Shown here: positions 26,003-34,509 of the stretch, piece after piece
Layout of the letters: each line of letters opens with the position of its first letter
Position numbering within the stretch: the first letter of the stretch is position 1
NCBI GenBank assembly: GCA_958408685.1
Contig: CATYLC010000006.1
Span: forward strand, 29,311-93,310
Length of the DNA stretch: 64,000 nucleotides
Source: an uncultured Collinsella sp.
Lineage (GTDB): Bacteria > Actinomycetota > Coriobacteriia > Coriobacteriales > Coriobacteriaceae
Direction of reading: 5' to 3'
Position numbers and translations under genes: made by a program
The notes under the pieces: generated by a model
Database searches by the model: none
What the model was told of the DNA's origin: nothing
Seen by the model: only the letters and a program-made list of their open reading frames with translations

Positions 26003-26022
26003 GGCTCGGGAACGACAAAGCG

Positions 26023-27006
26023 CTAGTTCACTTCGACGGGTTTGGCGCCGGGGTAGCGCTCCTCAAAGTCTAGGCGGTACTTATTGTCATTGGTGCCCGC
26101 CACGTTGTCGCGCGACAGCGGCGCCACGATCTCATTCTTGTGATCCGCAGGCTTGGTGTATTTCAGGCTGATCTCCCAGGCATCACAGATTGCGTCAATG
26201 CGGTGATCCAGGTCGTCATACAGGGCAACGATGTCTTTCCAGGAACTGTAGTTCTTAGAGCTCGTCGGGACGTCCAGGTCCTCGACGATGTCGTAATACT
26301 GCTCGATGGTGTCCTCTGTGCGCTCGGCGACGTCGGCGAGATTTTGACGGGTGGTGCGATCTTCTTCCAGATAGCTGCCGTTGAAGTTCTGCGCGCAGCC
26401 ACGGACGTAGTTGTCGAGGTCTTCGAGCAAGTCGTAGTATTCGCTCAGTCGGCGGTAGAGATTCTGCTCGGAGAGCGTTGCTTCGCCGCCATCCTCGTCG
26501 TCATCGTCATCATCGTCGTACAGGCTGTTGGGATCGCCGAGAGGCTTTAGGTCATCGTCGTCGACGTCATGGTGCAGCTTAGCTACCTCGGCAGTCGTCT
26601 GCGTGGCGGCGTTGTCGAAAGGCTTGATCACAAAGAAAACGACCAGGGCGATGATGATCGCCACCAGCACAACAATAACGGCGATAAGCGGCCCGGTGCC
26701 GCTCTTTTTGGGAGCGGGGGTCTGTGGCGAAGCGGGCGTGTATGCGGGAGCCGGCTCCTGTTGGGGCGAGCCGCTCGCGACGGGTATGCGCTGCGTGGTC
26801 TCGACGGCCGCAGGGCTTGCGGCGGGGTCGGGGCGATAGGCGAGGGGGTCGTCCGCCTTGGCTTGCGGCGTATCAAGGGAGCCGGTCTGCTCAAAAGCGG
26901 GCTGGCTATCGCTCGCGGTTGTTTGCTCAACGGGTGCACCGCACGAGGTGCAGAACTTGGCATTATCTGCAAGAAGCTTGCCGCACGAGGCGCAATACCG
27001 AGACAT
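26023..27006 (-). CDS. Zinc-ribbon membrane protein of unknown function
   Basis: A 327-residue protein. The N-terminus is a zinc ribbon with two CxxC pairs (YCASCGKLL and FCTSCGAPV). A Pro/Ala/Thr-rich linker follows, then one membrane helix (about 109-131, PLIAVIVVLVAIIIALVVFF). The outer part begins with an Asp-rich stretch (DDDDDDDEDGG) and continues as a helical domain rich in Tyr, Asp and Arg. ATG 27006 has AAAGGAG upstream. It is monocistronic and bracketed by two near-identical 54-bp palindromes. Zinc-ribbon anchored proteins of this build are common in Firmicutes and Actinobacteria, but the function is unknown. Confidence 0.85.
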   Translation of the reverse strand: MSRYCASCGKLLADNAKFCTSCGAPVEQTTASDSQPAFEQTGSLDTPQAKADDPLAYRPDPAASPAAVETTQRIPVASGSPQQEPAPAYTPASPQTPAPKKSGTGPLIAVIVVLVAIIIALVVFFVIKPFDNAATQTTAEVAKLHHDVDDDDLKPLGDPNSLYDDDDDDDEDGGEATLSEQNLYRRLSEYYDLLEDLDNYVRGCAQNFNGSYLEEDRTTRQNLADVAERTEDTIEQYYDIVEDLDVPTSSKNYSSWKDIVALYDDLDHRIDAICDAWEISLKYTKPADHKNEIVAPLSRDNVAGTNDNKYRLDFEERYPGAKPVEVN

Positions 27007-27068
27007 TGCCACTCCTTTCGCCACATTTCAATGCAATACGACGATTATACCCAGCACCCCAAAAAGCC

Positions 27069-27122
27069 GGCAGTTGGGGACGTTCCTTTTCTGCCGGCAG
27101 TTTAGGAACGTCCCTAACTGCC
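27069..27122. repeat. 54-bp GTTAGGGACGTTCC palindrome, copy 2
   Basis: Same orientation and length as copy 1, differing by G for A in the left arm (GGCAGTTGGGGACG). It lies upstream of tmk and of the minus-strand zinc-ribbon gene. Confidence 0.9.
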
Positions 27123-27231
27123 ACCTGAGTAGCCATTGGCTAGGTGGGATTTGGGACGCGCCGAGCACTGGGGTATCATGGCTTGGTTGATATATCTGCA
27201 TTTACGCGCCTTGTAGGAAGGGGCTGCGCCC

Positions 27232-27915
27232 ATGGCTTTTGAGCCCGCTCAACATAGCTTTATCACGCTCGAGGGCGTCGATGGCGCCGGTAAATCTACG
27301 CAGGCGCGCCTGCTTGCCCGCGCGCTCGACCTTGCCGGCTACCAGGTTGTGAGCCTGCGCGAGCCGGGCGGTACCGCCATCAGCGAAAAGATCCGTGCTC
27401 TGCTGCTCGACCCCGCCAATACGGCGATGGGCGACACCTGCGAGCTGCTGCTCTACGAGGCCGCGCGCGCCCAGCTAGTGCACGAGGTTATCGCGCCCGC
27501 CCTTGCGGCCGGCAAGGTGGTCCTGTGCGACCGCTTCTACGATTCCACGACCTGCTACCAGGCGTTTGCCGACGGCCTCGACCGTCAGATGGTGCGCGAT
27601 GCCAACAACCTGGCTGTCGCCGGTACGCATCCGGCGCTCACGCTCGTCTATCACATCACGCCCGAGCAGGCGGCGCTGCGCATGGCCGCCCGTGGTGCGG
27701 CCGACCGCATGGAGGCCAAGGGCATGGCCTTCCAGGAGCGCGTCTATCAGGGATTTTGTGCCATTGCTGCCGAGGAGCCAGACCGCGTAAAGCTCATCGA
27801 CGCCACTGCGTCGATCGCAGACGTCTTCGCGCAGACGGTCGAGCTGGTTCGTGCGCACGGTCTCGACATCCCCCAGGATGCCGTCGCCGCCGCGCTTGCC
27901 CAGGAGGCTGAGTAA
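27232..27915 (+). CDS. tmk: Thymidylate kinase
   Basis: A 227-residue dTMP kinase of the P-loop family. Walker A is GVDGAGKST; the DRFYDSTTCYQAF segment is the DR(F/Y) motif; and the lid AARGAADRME lies in the second half. It makes dTDP for DNA synthesis. It starts the tmk-holB-ricT operon, the same order as in Bacillus apart from two genes missing between tmk and holB. ATG 27232 follows GGAAGGGGC. Promoter-like TATCAT lies about 60 bases upstream. Confidence 0.96.
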   Translation: MAFEPAQHSFITLEGVDGAGKSTQARLLARALDLAGYQVVSLREPGGTAISEKIRALLLDPANTAMGDTCELLLYEAARAQLVHEVIAPALAAGKVVLCDRFYDSTTCYQAFADGLDRQMVRDANNLAVAGTHPALTLVYHITPEQAALRMAARGAADRMEAKGMAFQERVYQGFCAIAAEEPDRVKLIDATASIADVFAQTVELVRAHGLDIPQDAVAAALAQEAE

Positions 27916-27916
27916 C

Positions 27917-29044
27917 ATGGCCCCCGCTCAGGCAAGCCTGCTCGTCAAGCTCGACACCCAGGAACGCGTGCGCGACTTCTTGACCAACGCCATCGCAAGC
28001 GGCCGCGCATCGCACGCCTACCTGTTTTTGGGCGCGCCCGGCGCCGGTAAGCTCGACGCCGCATGGGCGCTCGCCCAAGCATTCCTGTGCGAGCAGGACG
28101 GCTGTGGTTCGTGCGACAGCTGCGTGCGCGTCGCGCGCCATACGCACCCCGACGTGCACTATTACACCCCCGAAAGCGCTACGGGCTACCTCATCGCGCA
28201 GACCCGCGAGCTGCTCGACGACGTGCCCCTGGCGCCTATCCGCGCCAAGGCAAAGGTCTACATCATCGACCGTGCCGAGCAGCTGCGCGCCAACACCGCC
28301 AATGCGCTGCTCAAAACGCTCGAGGAACCGCCCGAGGGCGTCATGTTCATCCTGTTGGGCACCTCGGCAGATGTGATGCTGCCCACCATCGTGAGCCGCT
28401 GCCAGTGCGTGCCGTTTCGACTGGTGTCGCCCGCCGTGGCCGCGCAGGCCGTGAGCCGCGCCACCGGTCAGGATATTGCGCGTTGTCGCATGGCCGTCGC
28501 CGTGGCGGGGAGTCCCACGCGTGGCATCGAGTTCCTCAAGAGCGCCGAGCGCCAGGACGCCCGCCGTCAGATGGTTCGCGCCATCGACTCGCTCATCGCC
28601 GCCGACGAGGCCGACGTGCTCAGCCGCGCCAAGTCGCTCATCGTCGCCGTTAAGGCGCCGCTCGCCGAGGTCAAGTCCACGCAGGAAAAGGTGCTCGAGC
28701 AAAACGCCGACTACCTGTCGCGTGGAGCATTGAAGCAGCTTGAGGACCGCAACAAGCGCGAACTCAACGCGCGCGAGCGTTCGGGTATCATGGAAGCGCT
28801 GGCGAGCGCGCGGACGCTCATGCGCGACGTGCTACTGACGCTTCAGGACGAGGCAGCCGACGTGGTGAACGAAGACGTGCGCGACACGATCGGTCGGCTT
28901 GCCGCCGCGACCAATGTTGCGGGTGCCACCCAGGCGCTCGAGGCAGTCGCGACCGCCGAGCGCAACATCGCCAGAAACGTTACTCCCCAGCTGGCCATCG
29001 AGGTCATGCTGTTCGATATCAGGAAGGCACTGAAATGCCGTTAG
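27917..29044 (+). CDS. holB: DNA polymerase III delta' subunit
   Basis: A 375-residue clamp-loader subunit. The N-terminal AAA+ module has SHAYLFLGAPGAGK, the zinc finger CEQDGCGSCDSCVRVARHTHPD and KVYIIDRAEQLRANTANALLKTLEEPPE. The P-loop ends GAGKLD rather than GKT/S, as in other delta' subunits, which do not hydrolyse ATP. ATG 27917 is one base after the tmk stop, so the two are coupled. It overlaps the next gene by 10 bases. Confidence 0.94.
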   Translation: MAPAQASLLVKLDTQERVRDFLTNAIASGRASHAYLFLGAPGAGKLDAAWALAQAFLCEQDGCGSCDSCVRVARHTHPDVHYYTPESATGYLIAQTRELLDDVPLAPIRAKAKVYIIDRAEQLRANTANALLKTLEEPPEGVMFILLGTSADVMLPTIVSRCQCVPFRLVSPAVAAQAVSRATGQDIARCRMAVAVAGSPTRGIEFLKSAERQDARRQMVRAIDSLIAADEADVLSRAKSLIVAVKAPLAEVKSTQEKVLEQNADYLSRGALKQLEDRNKRELNARERSGIMEALASARTLMRDVLLTLQDEAADVVNEDVRDTIGRLAAATNVAGATQALEAVATAERNIARNVTPQLAIEVMLFDIRKALKCR

Positions 29045-30735
29045 TCGTACCCGTTAAGTTTACCTACGCCTCGCGCGACCTGTGGTTCGACCCGCAGGAT
29101 CTGGATATCCTCGAGGCCGATTATGCCATTTGCTCCACCGAGCGCGGAACCGAGATCGGCCTGGTTACGGCCGACCCCTTCGAGGTGCCGCAAGATGAGA
29201 TCGGTCAGCCGCTCAAGCCCGTGCTGCGCGTGGCGAGCGACATCGACCTGCAGCTTGCCGACGACTTGGCCATCCAAGGCGACGAGGCCATGGTCGATTT
29301 CCGCCGTCTGGTCAAAGAGCTCGACCTCGAGATGAAGCCGGTCGGCGTCGAGTACCTGTTTGGCGGCGAGAAGGCCGTGTTCTACTTTGCCGCCGAGGAG
29401 CGTGTCGATTTTCGCCAGCTCGTCAAGGACTTGTCCTCGACGCTGCATATTCGCGTCGACATGCGCCAGATCGGTGTGCGCGACGAGACCCGTCTGGTGG
29501 GCGGCTATGCCCAATGCGGACAGGAGCTCTGCTGCACGCGCTTTGGCGGACAGTTTGAGCCCGTTTCGATTCGCATGGCAAAAGAGCAGGACCTGCCGCT
29601 CAACTCGTCCAAGATCAGCGGCGTGTGCGGCCGCCTGATGTGCTGCCTGCGTTATGAGTTCGGGGCGTACAAGGACTTTAAGAGCCGTGCGCCCAAAAAG
29701 AAGACGCTCATCGATACGCCGCTTGGCAAGGCGCGTATTCAGGAATATGACACGCCGCGTGAGCAGCTGGTGCTGCGCCTGGAGAACGGCAAAGTCTTTA
29801 AGGTCAACCTGGCCGATATGACCTGCTCGGAGGGCTGCAAGAAGAAGGCTGCCGAGCAGGGCTGCAATTGCCGCCCCGATTGTGTGACGCGCGATGTGCT
29901 CGAGCGCATCGAGTCGCCCGAGATGCGTCTGGCGCTCATGGAGCTCGATCGCGAAAACGGCGTCGATGTGGGCGATGGCCTGTCGAGTGCCGACCGTCTG
30001 GCCGGCACGTCGATGCCCAAGCGCCGTCGTCGCGATGCTGAATCCGATGCTCGCGCCGGTCAGGGTCAGGGCGAGGGCCGTGGCCGCGGAAAGGGCCGCG
30101 GTAAGGCCGAGACACCCGAGGCCGAGGGGGCGGCCGATGGCCGTCGCCGTCGTAAGCGCGCGGGCTCGGGCGATGCTACCGATGCTGCAGCCGCGGGCAA
30201 GAACGCCTCTCGCGAGCGCGAGGTTCAGCAGCCCCAGCAGCAGAATCGCGGCGGCGGCATGAACCCCACACGTCGCCGCCGCCGTCATCTGTCGAGCGAG
30301 GAGCGCGAGGACGCCTTCCGCGCCGCAGCTGCTCGCGAGGCCGGTGCCGCTTCCAAGGGCGCCTCGGCCTCCGATGCGCCTGTCGACAAGGGCGGCAAGT
30401 CACGTGGCGAGGAGGAGCGCGCGCCGCGTCCGCGCCGTCGCCATTCCTCGGGCGCGCAGCAGAAGCCCTCAGTGCCCTCCGTGGCCGATCAGGTCTCGGA
30501 TGGCGAGGTCAAGGTCACGCGCCGTCGTCCCGGAGATGGCGGGGGAGCGGCTGCCAAGGCTTCGCGTGGCGCGGCTCGCGACGAGCGCGAGCCGCGCGAG
30601 GATCGCGGTGGCGAGGGCTCGGCCGACCAGGGTCAAAAGCGCCGTCGCCGTCGCCGTTCCCGCAAGCCGCGCCAGGATGGTGGCGAGGGCTCGACCCCGT
30701 CTTCGTCCGCACCACAACCGCCCGCCGGCGAATAA
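29035..30735 (+). CDS. ricT: PSP1-domain protein RicT (YaaT) with long Arg/Ala-rich tail
   Basis: A 566-residue protein. The first 290 residues are the PSP1/RicT domain, with its Cys groups QCGQELCCTRF, CGRLMCCLRYE, CSEGC and CNCRPDC; in Bacillus RicT forms an Fe-S-containing complex with RicA and RicF that controls RNA processing by RNase Y. The remaining 270 residues are a disordered Arg-, Gly-, Ala- and Glu-rich extension (RGRGKGRGKAE, RRRRR). Such tails usually bind RNA. RicA and RicF genes are not nearby. It overlaps holB by 10 bases. Confidence 0.9.
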   Translation: MPLVVPVKFTYASRDLWFDPQDLDILEADYAICSTERGTEIGLVTADPFEVPQDEIGQPLKPVLRVASDIDLQLADDLAIQGDEAMVDFRRLVKELDLEMKPVGVEYLFGGEKAVFYFAAEERVDFRQLVKDLSSTLHIRVDMRQIGVRDETRLVGGYAQCGQELCCTRFGGQFEPVSIRMAKEQDLPLNSSKISGVCGRLMCCLRYEFGAYKDFKSRAPKKKTLIDTPLGKARIQEYDTPREQLVLRLENGKVFKVNLADMTCSEGCKKKAAEQGCNCRPDCVTRDVLERIESPEMRLALMELDRENGVDVGDGLSSADRLAGTSMPKRRRRDAESDARAGQGQGEGRGRGKGRGKAETPEAEGAADGRRRRKRAGSGDATDAAAAGKNASREREVQQPQQQNRGGGMNPTRRRRRHLSSEEREDAFRAAAAREAGAASKGASASDAPVDKGGKSRGEEERAPRPRRRHSSGAQQKPSVPSVADQVSDGEVKVTRRRPGDGGGAAAKASRGAARDEREPREDRGGEGSADQGQKRRRRRRSRKPRQDGGEGSTPSSSAPQPPAGE

Positions 30736-30803
30736 CGCCTGCGAGCGGATTTAGCTCGCCTTGCCCCGAGCGTATCGGGGTATCATAGCGCCGAATCAAC
30801 AAC

Positions 30804-30837
30804 CCTCCCTGCGGCCGAACGTAGGGAGGGTTGTGTC
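30804..30837 (+). promoter_or_regulatory. Hairpin that covers the comF ribosome binding site
   Basis: ACCCTCCCT pairs exactly with AGGGAGGGT; the right arm is the only Shine-Dalgarno candidate for the TTG start at 30838. TATCAT at 30781-30786, just upstream, is a likely -10 box, which would make the hairpin the first thing transcribed. Confidence 0.6.
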
Positions 30838-31644
30838 TTGAAGAGCCATCTGAACATATTGAGCTGTTTGCAGGGTGCCGGTGCCCTACCGTTTGCGGAC
30901 GAATTGCTACCGTTTGCCGAGCGGGTGGCACGCGAGGCGCTCGAGGCATTGTCGCCAACACGATGTGCCGGCTGCGAGCGCGCCGGTGCGCTTATTTGCC
31001 AAGACTGCCTGGCCGCACTCACGCTCATCGACCCACGTCATAGCTGCACCCGATGCGGCGCCCCGTTTGGGGATTTGCTGTGCACTGAGTGTTCGGTCGA
31101 GGGCGCGTCCTCGGCAATGGCGGAGGCGCTCGACCGCTGCCTGGCGTGCGCCGTCTATGCGCATCCGCTGCCGCGCATCATTAAAGCGTACAAGGATGCG
31201 GGCGAGCGACGTCTGGCTCCGTATCTGGCGGAGCTGCTCTACGACACCGCCCTGCATGCCCAGGTCGTAGCGCCCGATCGCTACGGAGGTGTGCTGTCCG
31301 GTGCGGATGCGGTGGTGTTTGTGCCTGCGACGGCGGCAGCGTTTCGGCGGCGTGGTTTTGATCATATGGAGGCCATTGCGCGCCCATTTTGCGAGCTGTC
31401 GGGTGTTCCCCTGCTCGATGCCCTCGTCAAGTACGGGCATGGCGACCAGCGCGAACTCGGTCGTGAGGAGCGCCGCGAGCGTGCCCGAGGTATGTACGAG
31501 ACGGTTGAGGATGTGCGGGGCAAGCGCCTGCTGCTTATCGACGACGTTATCACCACGGGTGCGACGATGGCAGCGGCTTCGGCGGAACTCAAGCGCGCCG
31601 GTGCCGCGGCCGTTGATGGCCTCGCTATCGCACGCGTTTGGTAG
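30838..31644 (+). CDS. comF: ComF-family phosphoribosyltransferase-like protein
   Basis: A 268-residue protein of the ComFC group, needed in other bacteria for DNA uptake during competence. An N-terminal zinc ribbon (CAGCERAGALICQDC and CTRCGAPF with CTEC) precedes a type I PRTase domain with the PRPP motif LLLIDDVITTGATM and FRRRGFDHM. Start is TTG 30838, because AGGGAGGG lies upstream and no other start fits; that site is inside a hairpin. No comFA helicase gene is nearby. Confidence 0.88.
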   Translation: MKSHLNILSCLQGAGALPFADELLPFAERVAREALEALSPTRCAGCERAGALICQDCLAALTLIDPRHSCTRCGAPFGDLLCTECSVEGASSAMAEALDRCLACAVYAHPLPRIIKAYKDAGERRLAPYLAELLYDTALHAQVVAPDRYGGVLSGADAVVFVPATAAAFRRRGFDHMEAIARPFCELSGVPLLDALVKYGHGDQRELGREERRERARGMYETVEDVRGKRLLLIDDVITTGATMAAASAELKRAGAAAVDGLAIARVW

Positions 31645-31655
31645 GGGTGGTTCAG

Positions 31656-32765
31656 ATGGCAATAAAGATCGGGCAGCGTGGCAAGCCTGCAAGCGAGCAG
31701 CTGGCTGCTTCCGTAATTCTGACGGGTGCCTCGGCGCTGCGCATGATGCGCGCCGAGCGCCGGCAGATGGGCTACATAAGCTGGAAGGACCTTAATCCCG
31801 ATGAAGAGCGCCGTGTGCTGCGCGCATCGTCGCCCTCGACCGAGGGCATCTATCTTCCCGATTTGGTGCGGATTGGGGCCGCAAGCGGCGAGGTGCAAGA
31901 AGATCTGTGCTTGCTGGTGGGATCTGCGGCGCAGCGCCGCCGCATCCCTGGCGTGAGCTGGTCCGTGTGTTCCGGGTTGCCCGCCGGCTCGAGTCTAGAG
32001 GTGGAACCGGGGGTGTACAGTCTATCTCCCGAGGCCCTTTGTGTTGCCATCGCGCGCGAGGTCGGCTGCATCCAGGCGTTTGCCCTGGCCCAGGAACTGT
32101 GCTCTAAGATTTCACTGAGTGACCGCGGGAAGTATCTGCCTCCCTACACCTCGCCTGTCGTGAACAAATTGGCAAAGGACAAAGACCAGCCGCCAGATGT
32201 CGGTTACTTTGAGGTCGAGTCCGTGCTGACACCCGATCGCCTGGTAGATTACCTCGCGGCATGCAAGGGGAACGCGGCCAAGCAGCTGCGGCGTCTGTGC
32301 CCCTATCTTTCGGAAAACCTGCGCTCGCCCATGGAGTGCATCATGCTCGCTCTGTTTTCGCTTCCGTTTTCCTATGGCGGATTTGCCTGCGGTCCCTTTA
32401 AGACCGACTACAAGATCGAGTTCGATGACCGTGCGCAGGCAATCTCGGGGATGCCGCATGCAGTTTGTGATGCGTATCAGGAAACAGCCCGGTTTGACCT
32501 GGAATACAACGGTGAGCTGGGCCATTCCTCTCGGAGGGGACGTATCCATGATGAAAAGCGCAACACGGGCTTGATTACTATGGGAATCGAGGTCGCGACG
32601 GTCAACAACGAAATGCTCTGCGACATGGAAGCGATGGAAGCGCTCGCATGGCGCATCCACCAGCGTATGGGTAAGCGATATCAGAATCGCGTAGAGGCTC
32701 GCCGAAAGAGGCAAGATGCTCTGCTGAATACGCTCCGAGCGTGCTTTGGGCTCAAACCAGCGTAA
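31656..32765 (+). CDS. Unknown protein with a possible PD-(D/E)XK nuclease-like C-terminal domain
   Basis: A 369-residue soluble protein. The N-terminal part has a possible helix-turn region and ISWKDLNPDEERRVLRASSPS, which recalls AbiEi-like regulators. Near the C-terminus FDLEYNGELGH (D281, E283), then RIHDEKRNTGLITMGIEVATV, resembles the ExDG-H, D-x2-R, L-x3-G-x-x-V pattern of Vsr/DUF559 endonuclease folds. ATG 31656 has AGGGGTGG upstream and starts 12 bases after comF. A terminal-inverted-repeat element follows 35 bases downstream. Nuclease activity is only a fold-level guess. Confidence 0.7.
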   Translation: MAIKIGQRGKPASEQLAASVILTGASALRMMRAERRQMGYISWKDLNPDEERRVLRASSPSTEGIYLPDLVRIGAASGEVQEDLCLLVGSAAQRRRIPGVSWSVCSGLPAGSSLEVEPGVYSLSPEALCVAIAREVGCIQAFALAQELCSKISLSDRGKYLPPYTSPVVNKLAKDKDQPPDVGYFEVESVLTPDRLVDYLAACKGNAAKQLRRLCPYLSENLRSPMECIMLALFSLPFSYGGFACGPFKTDYKIEFDDRAQAISGMPHAVCDAYQETARFDLEYNGELGHSSRRGRIHDEKRNTGLITMGIEVATVNNEMLCDMEAMEALAWRIHQRMGKRYQNRVEARRKRQDALLNTLRACFGLKPA

Positions 32766-32800
32766 AACTATGGCTTTATAGGGGGTCTGTTTATATGCTC

Positions 32801-33017
32801 TGTGCAAAAAACGGCAAATATGAGTACTGTTACTAGATTAGTGACAGCAAAAACAAAGAAACTTGGGCCGATAATCTGGATTCAGCGAAGAGATAATAAA
32901 CGAATGTGGAATATCTTGGCGCCAAGCAGGCTGTGCGGAACTCAAAAAGGGCTCGTGAGGCGGTAATACTCTGCTACTAAATTGGTAACAGTACTCATAT
33001 TTGCCGTTTTTTGCACA
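32801..33017. repeat. TGAGTACTGT element, copy B, with perfect 33-bp terminal inverted repeats
   Basis: The left end (32801-32833) starts TGTGCAAAAAACGG and ends GAGTACTGTTAC; the right end (32985-33017) is its exact complement over 33 bases. The interior is 151 bases, AT-rich against its surroundings, with no evident gene. It shares internal blocks with copy A at 18268-18495. The size and perfect ends suggest a non-autonomous mobile element. Confidence 0.85.
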
Positions 33018-33138
33018 CGGCACCCTGAGACGGGTGCCCCGGAGCTCCCCGTGGGGGAGCTCCGGGCTTCATGGGGGCACGAATGATCCGCCCCGACCTG
33101 CGAAATCTGTACTCGCGATGCGAATGACGCCCCTAACC

Positions 33139-33498
33139 TTAAACTTTAGCTTGAACTTAGCTATAATGCGCTTCGTTCCTACCAGGCTGTGGTTGCGGAC
33201 GGACGAAATGCCCGTCCTAGTCCAAGACAGACGCGGTCAAAGGGATCCACGTAAGCGACCGCGTGCGCGCGGCGCGATCATGGCGCGTCCTAGATGTAAG
33301 CCGCACCGTCCGTTCTACTTTCTTTGGGGCAATACCGCCTCGCGGGCGAGCGGGTCAGTCGTGAAGGTGGCTGCGGCCTCCCGAGCAAACACCCCGGTGC
33401 GCAAGTGTGGGGTCAAATACCAGGTCAGCTGGTGGGAACAACCTGATATTCCGCGCAACGCACGGATTGTATACGACACAGAAGGCAGGGTAGTGGAC
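33139..33498 (+). other. Possible promoter and structured RNA before the solute-binding protein gene
   Basis: No gene is supported in 33018-33498. TTAAAC (33139-33144) and TATAAT (33162-33167), 17 bases apart, form a promoter. The transcript would contain ACGCGGTC with GACCGCGT (8-bp stem), GGACGG/CCGTCC, GCGCG/GCGCG, and a long-range closing pair CGGACGG (about 33196) with CCGTCCG (about 33308). Segments such as GTCCAAGACAG and GATGTAAGCCGCACCGTC recall the ribosomal protein L10 leader as I remember it, though no rplJ follows. The frame is open through here to 34509, but the protein would look random. Confidence 0.35.
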
Positions 33499-34509
33499 AT
33501 GGTGAGGGGCAGCTTGATGCACGCGGCTCGGTTAGGTGCTGGGACCGCAGCGGTCATCGCCGTTTTGGGCCTGAGCGGATGCGCGTTCAACCCGCTGTCT
33601 ACGTTCACGACTCCCACGATCGACCAGATCGAGTACGAGACCGTCACGCCGGCGGTGTCGGACGATGCCCTGGTCACTTCCGGAACCCTGACGGTCGCCC
33701 TCGATACTTCCGATGCGCCGCAGGCCATGCAGGACGCCGACGGCGAGCTCACGGGGTATGCGGTTGACGCCGCCCGCGCCCTCGCAAGCCGCATGGGCCT
33801 TAAGGTCGCCTTTGTCGATGCGTCTTCGGCAGATTCCGCGCTCGGCGACAAAAAGGCCGATATCTTTATCGGCGAGATTAACTCCACGGACGGGGACATT
33901 AGCTCGCTCGGCACCTGCCTGTACGATGCCACTTCCGTGTTCGGTAAAACTAGCGATGGTGGGTCGCTAAGCGTTTCCACCGATACCCTTAACGCGTCTA
34001 CTCTGGGTGTCCAAATGTCCTCGGCCTCGCAGGAGGCGCTTGCTAAGCAGAGCATCACCGCCAATCAAAAGACCTACTCCAACATCAACGAGTGCTTTGA
34101 GGCGCTCGAGTCGGGCGAGGTCGATTACGTGATCTGTGATTCCACGGCTGGTGGCTACCTCGCGCGTCTGATGAGCCAGATCTCCTATGTCGGTACGCTC
34201 GAGGCGCCCTCCACGCTTGGCGTCGCAGGCCTAAGCTCTAACGATGAGCTGTGCCGTGCCGCGAGCGATGCCCTCGATGGCATCACGGTCGATGGCACGC
34301 TCGAGGCAGTCCACTGCGTCTGGTACGGACAGATGCCCTATGACCTTACCGCCAAGACCGTTTCGGGGGCCAATGTGCAGGCATCCGACTCCACGTCCAA
34401 CGAGACCGAGTCCTCCGATGACGACGCCTCTGATAACAACGGCGACAGCCCGTCGTCTAGCCAGGAGGGCACCATCACCGACGATGACATCAACAAGCTC
34501 AATAGCTAG
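33499..34509 (+). CDS. Solute-binding lipoprotein, amino-acid ABC type (SBP_bac_3-like)
   Basis: A 336-residue exported lipoprotein. A positively charged N-terminus and a hydrophobic core precede the lipobox VLGLSGC. The bilobed binding-protein domain has TLTVALDTSDAPQA, the ELTGYAVDAARALASRMG segment typical of family 3, and YVICDSTAGGYLA. A Ser/Asp/Asn-rich C-terminal tail follows. ATG 33499 is chosen; ATG 33517, with GAGGGG 7 bases upstream, is also possible and keeps the signal peptide. No permease or ATPase gene is adjacent, so it may be an orphan receptor or serve a distant transporter. Confidence 0.82.
   Translation: MVRGSLMHAARLGAGTAAVIAVLGLSGCAFNPLSTFTTPTIDQIEYETVTPAVSDDALVTSGTLTVALDTSDAPQAMQDADGELTGYAVDAARALASRMGLKVAFVDASSADSALGDKKADIFIGEINSTDGDISSLGTCLYDATSVFGKTSDGGSLSVSTDTLNASTLGVQMSSASQEALAKQSITANQKTYSNINECFEALESGEVDYVICDSTAGGYLARLMSQISYVGTLEAPSTLGVAGLSSNDELCRAASDALDGITVDGTLEAVHCVWYGQMPYDLTAKTVSGANVQASDSTSNETESSDDDASDNNGDSPSSSQEGTITDDDINKLNS

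Noticed and set aside
29925..30735. Frameshift explanation for the low-complexity end of RicT
   Set aside because: The frame is continuous, codon use is unchanged, and Arg/Gly-rich tails are usual for RNA-binding proteins in high-GC actinobacteria.
33001..33498. N-terminal extension of the solute-binding lipoprotein through 33001
   Set aside because: It would place 166 residues before the signal peptide and lipobox, overlap the end of the inverted-repeat element and read through the TATAAT promoter.
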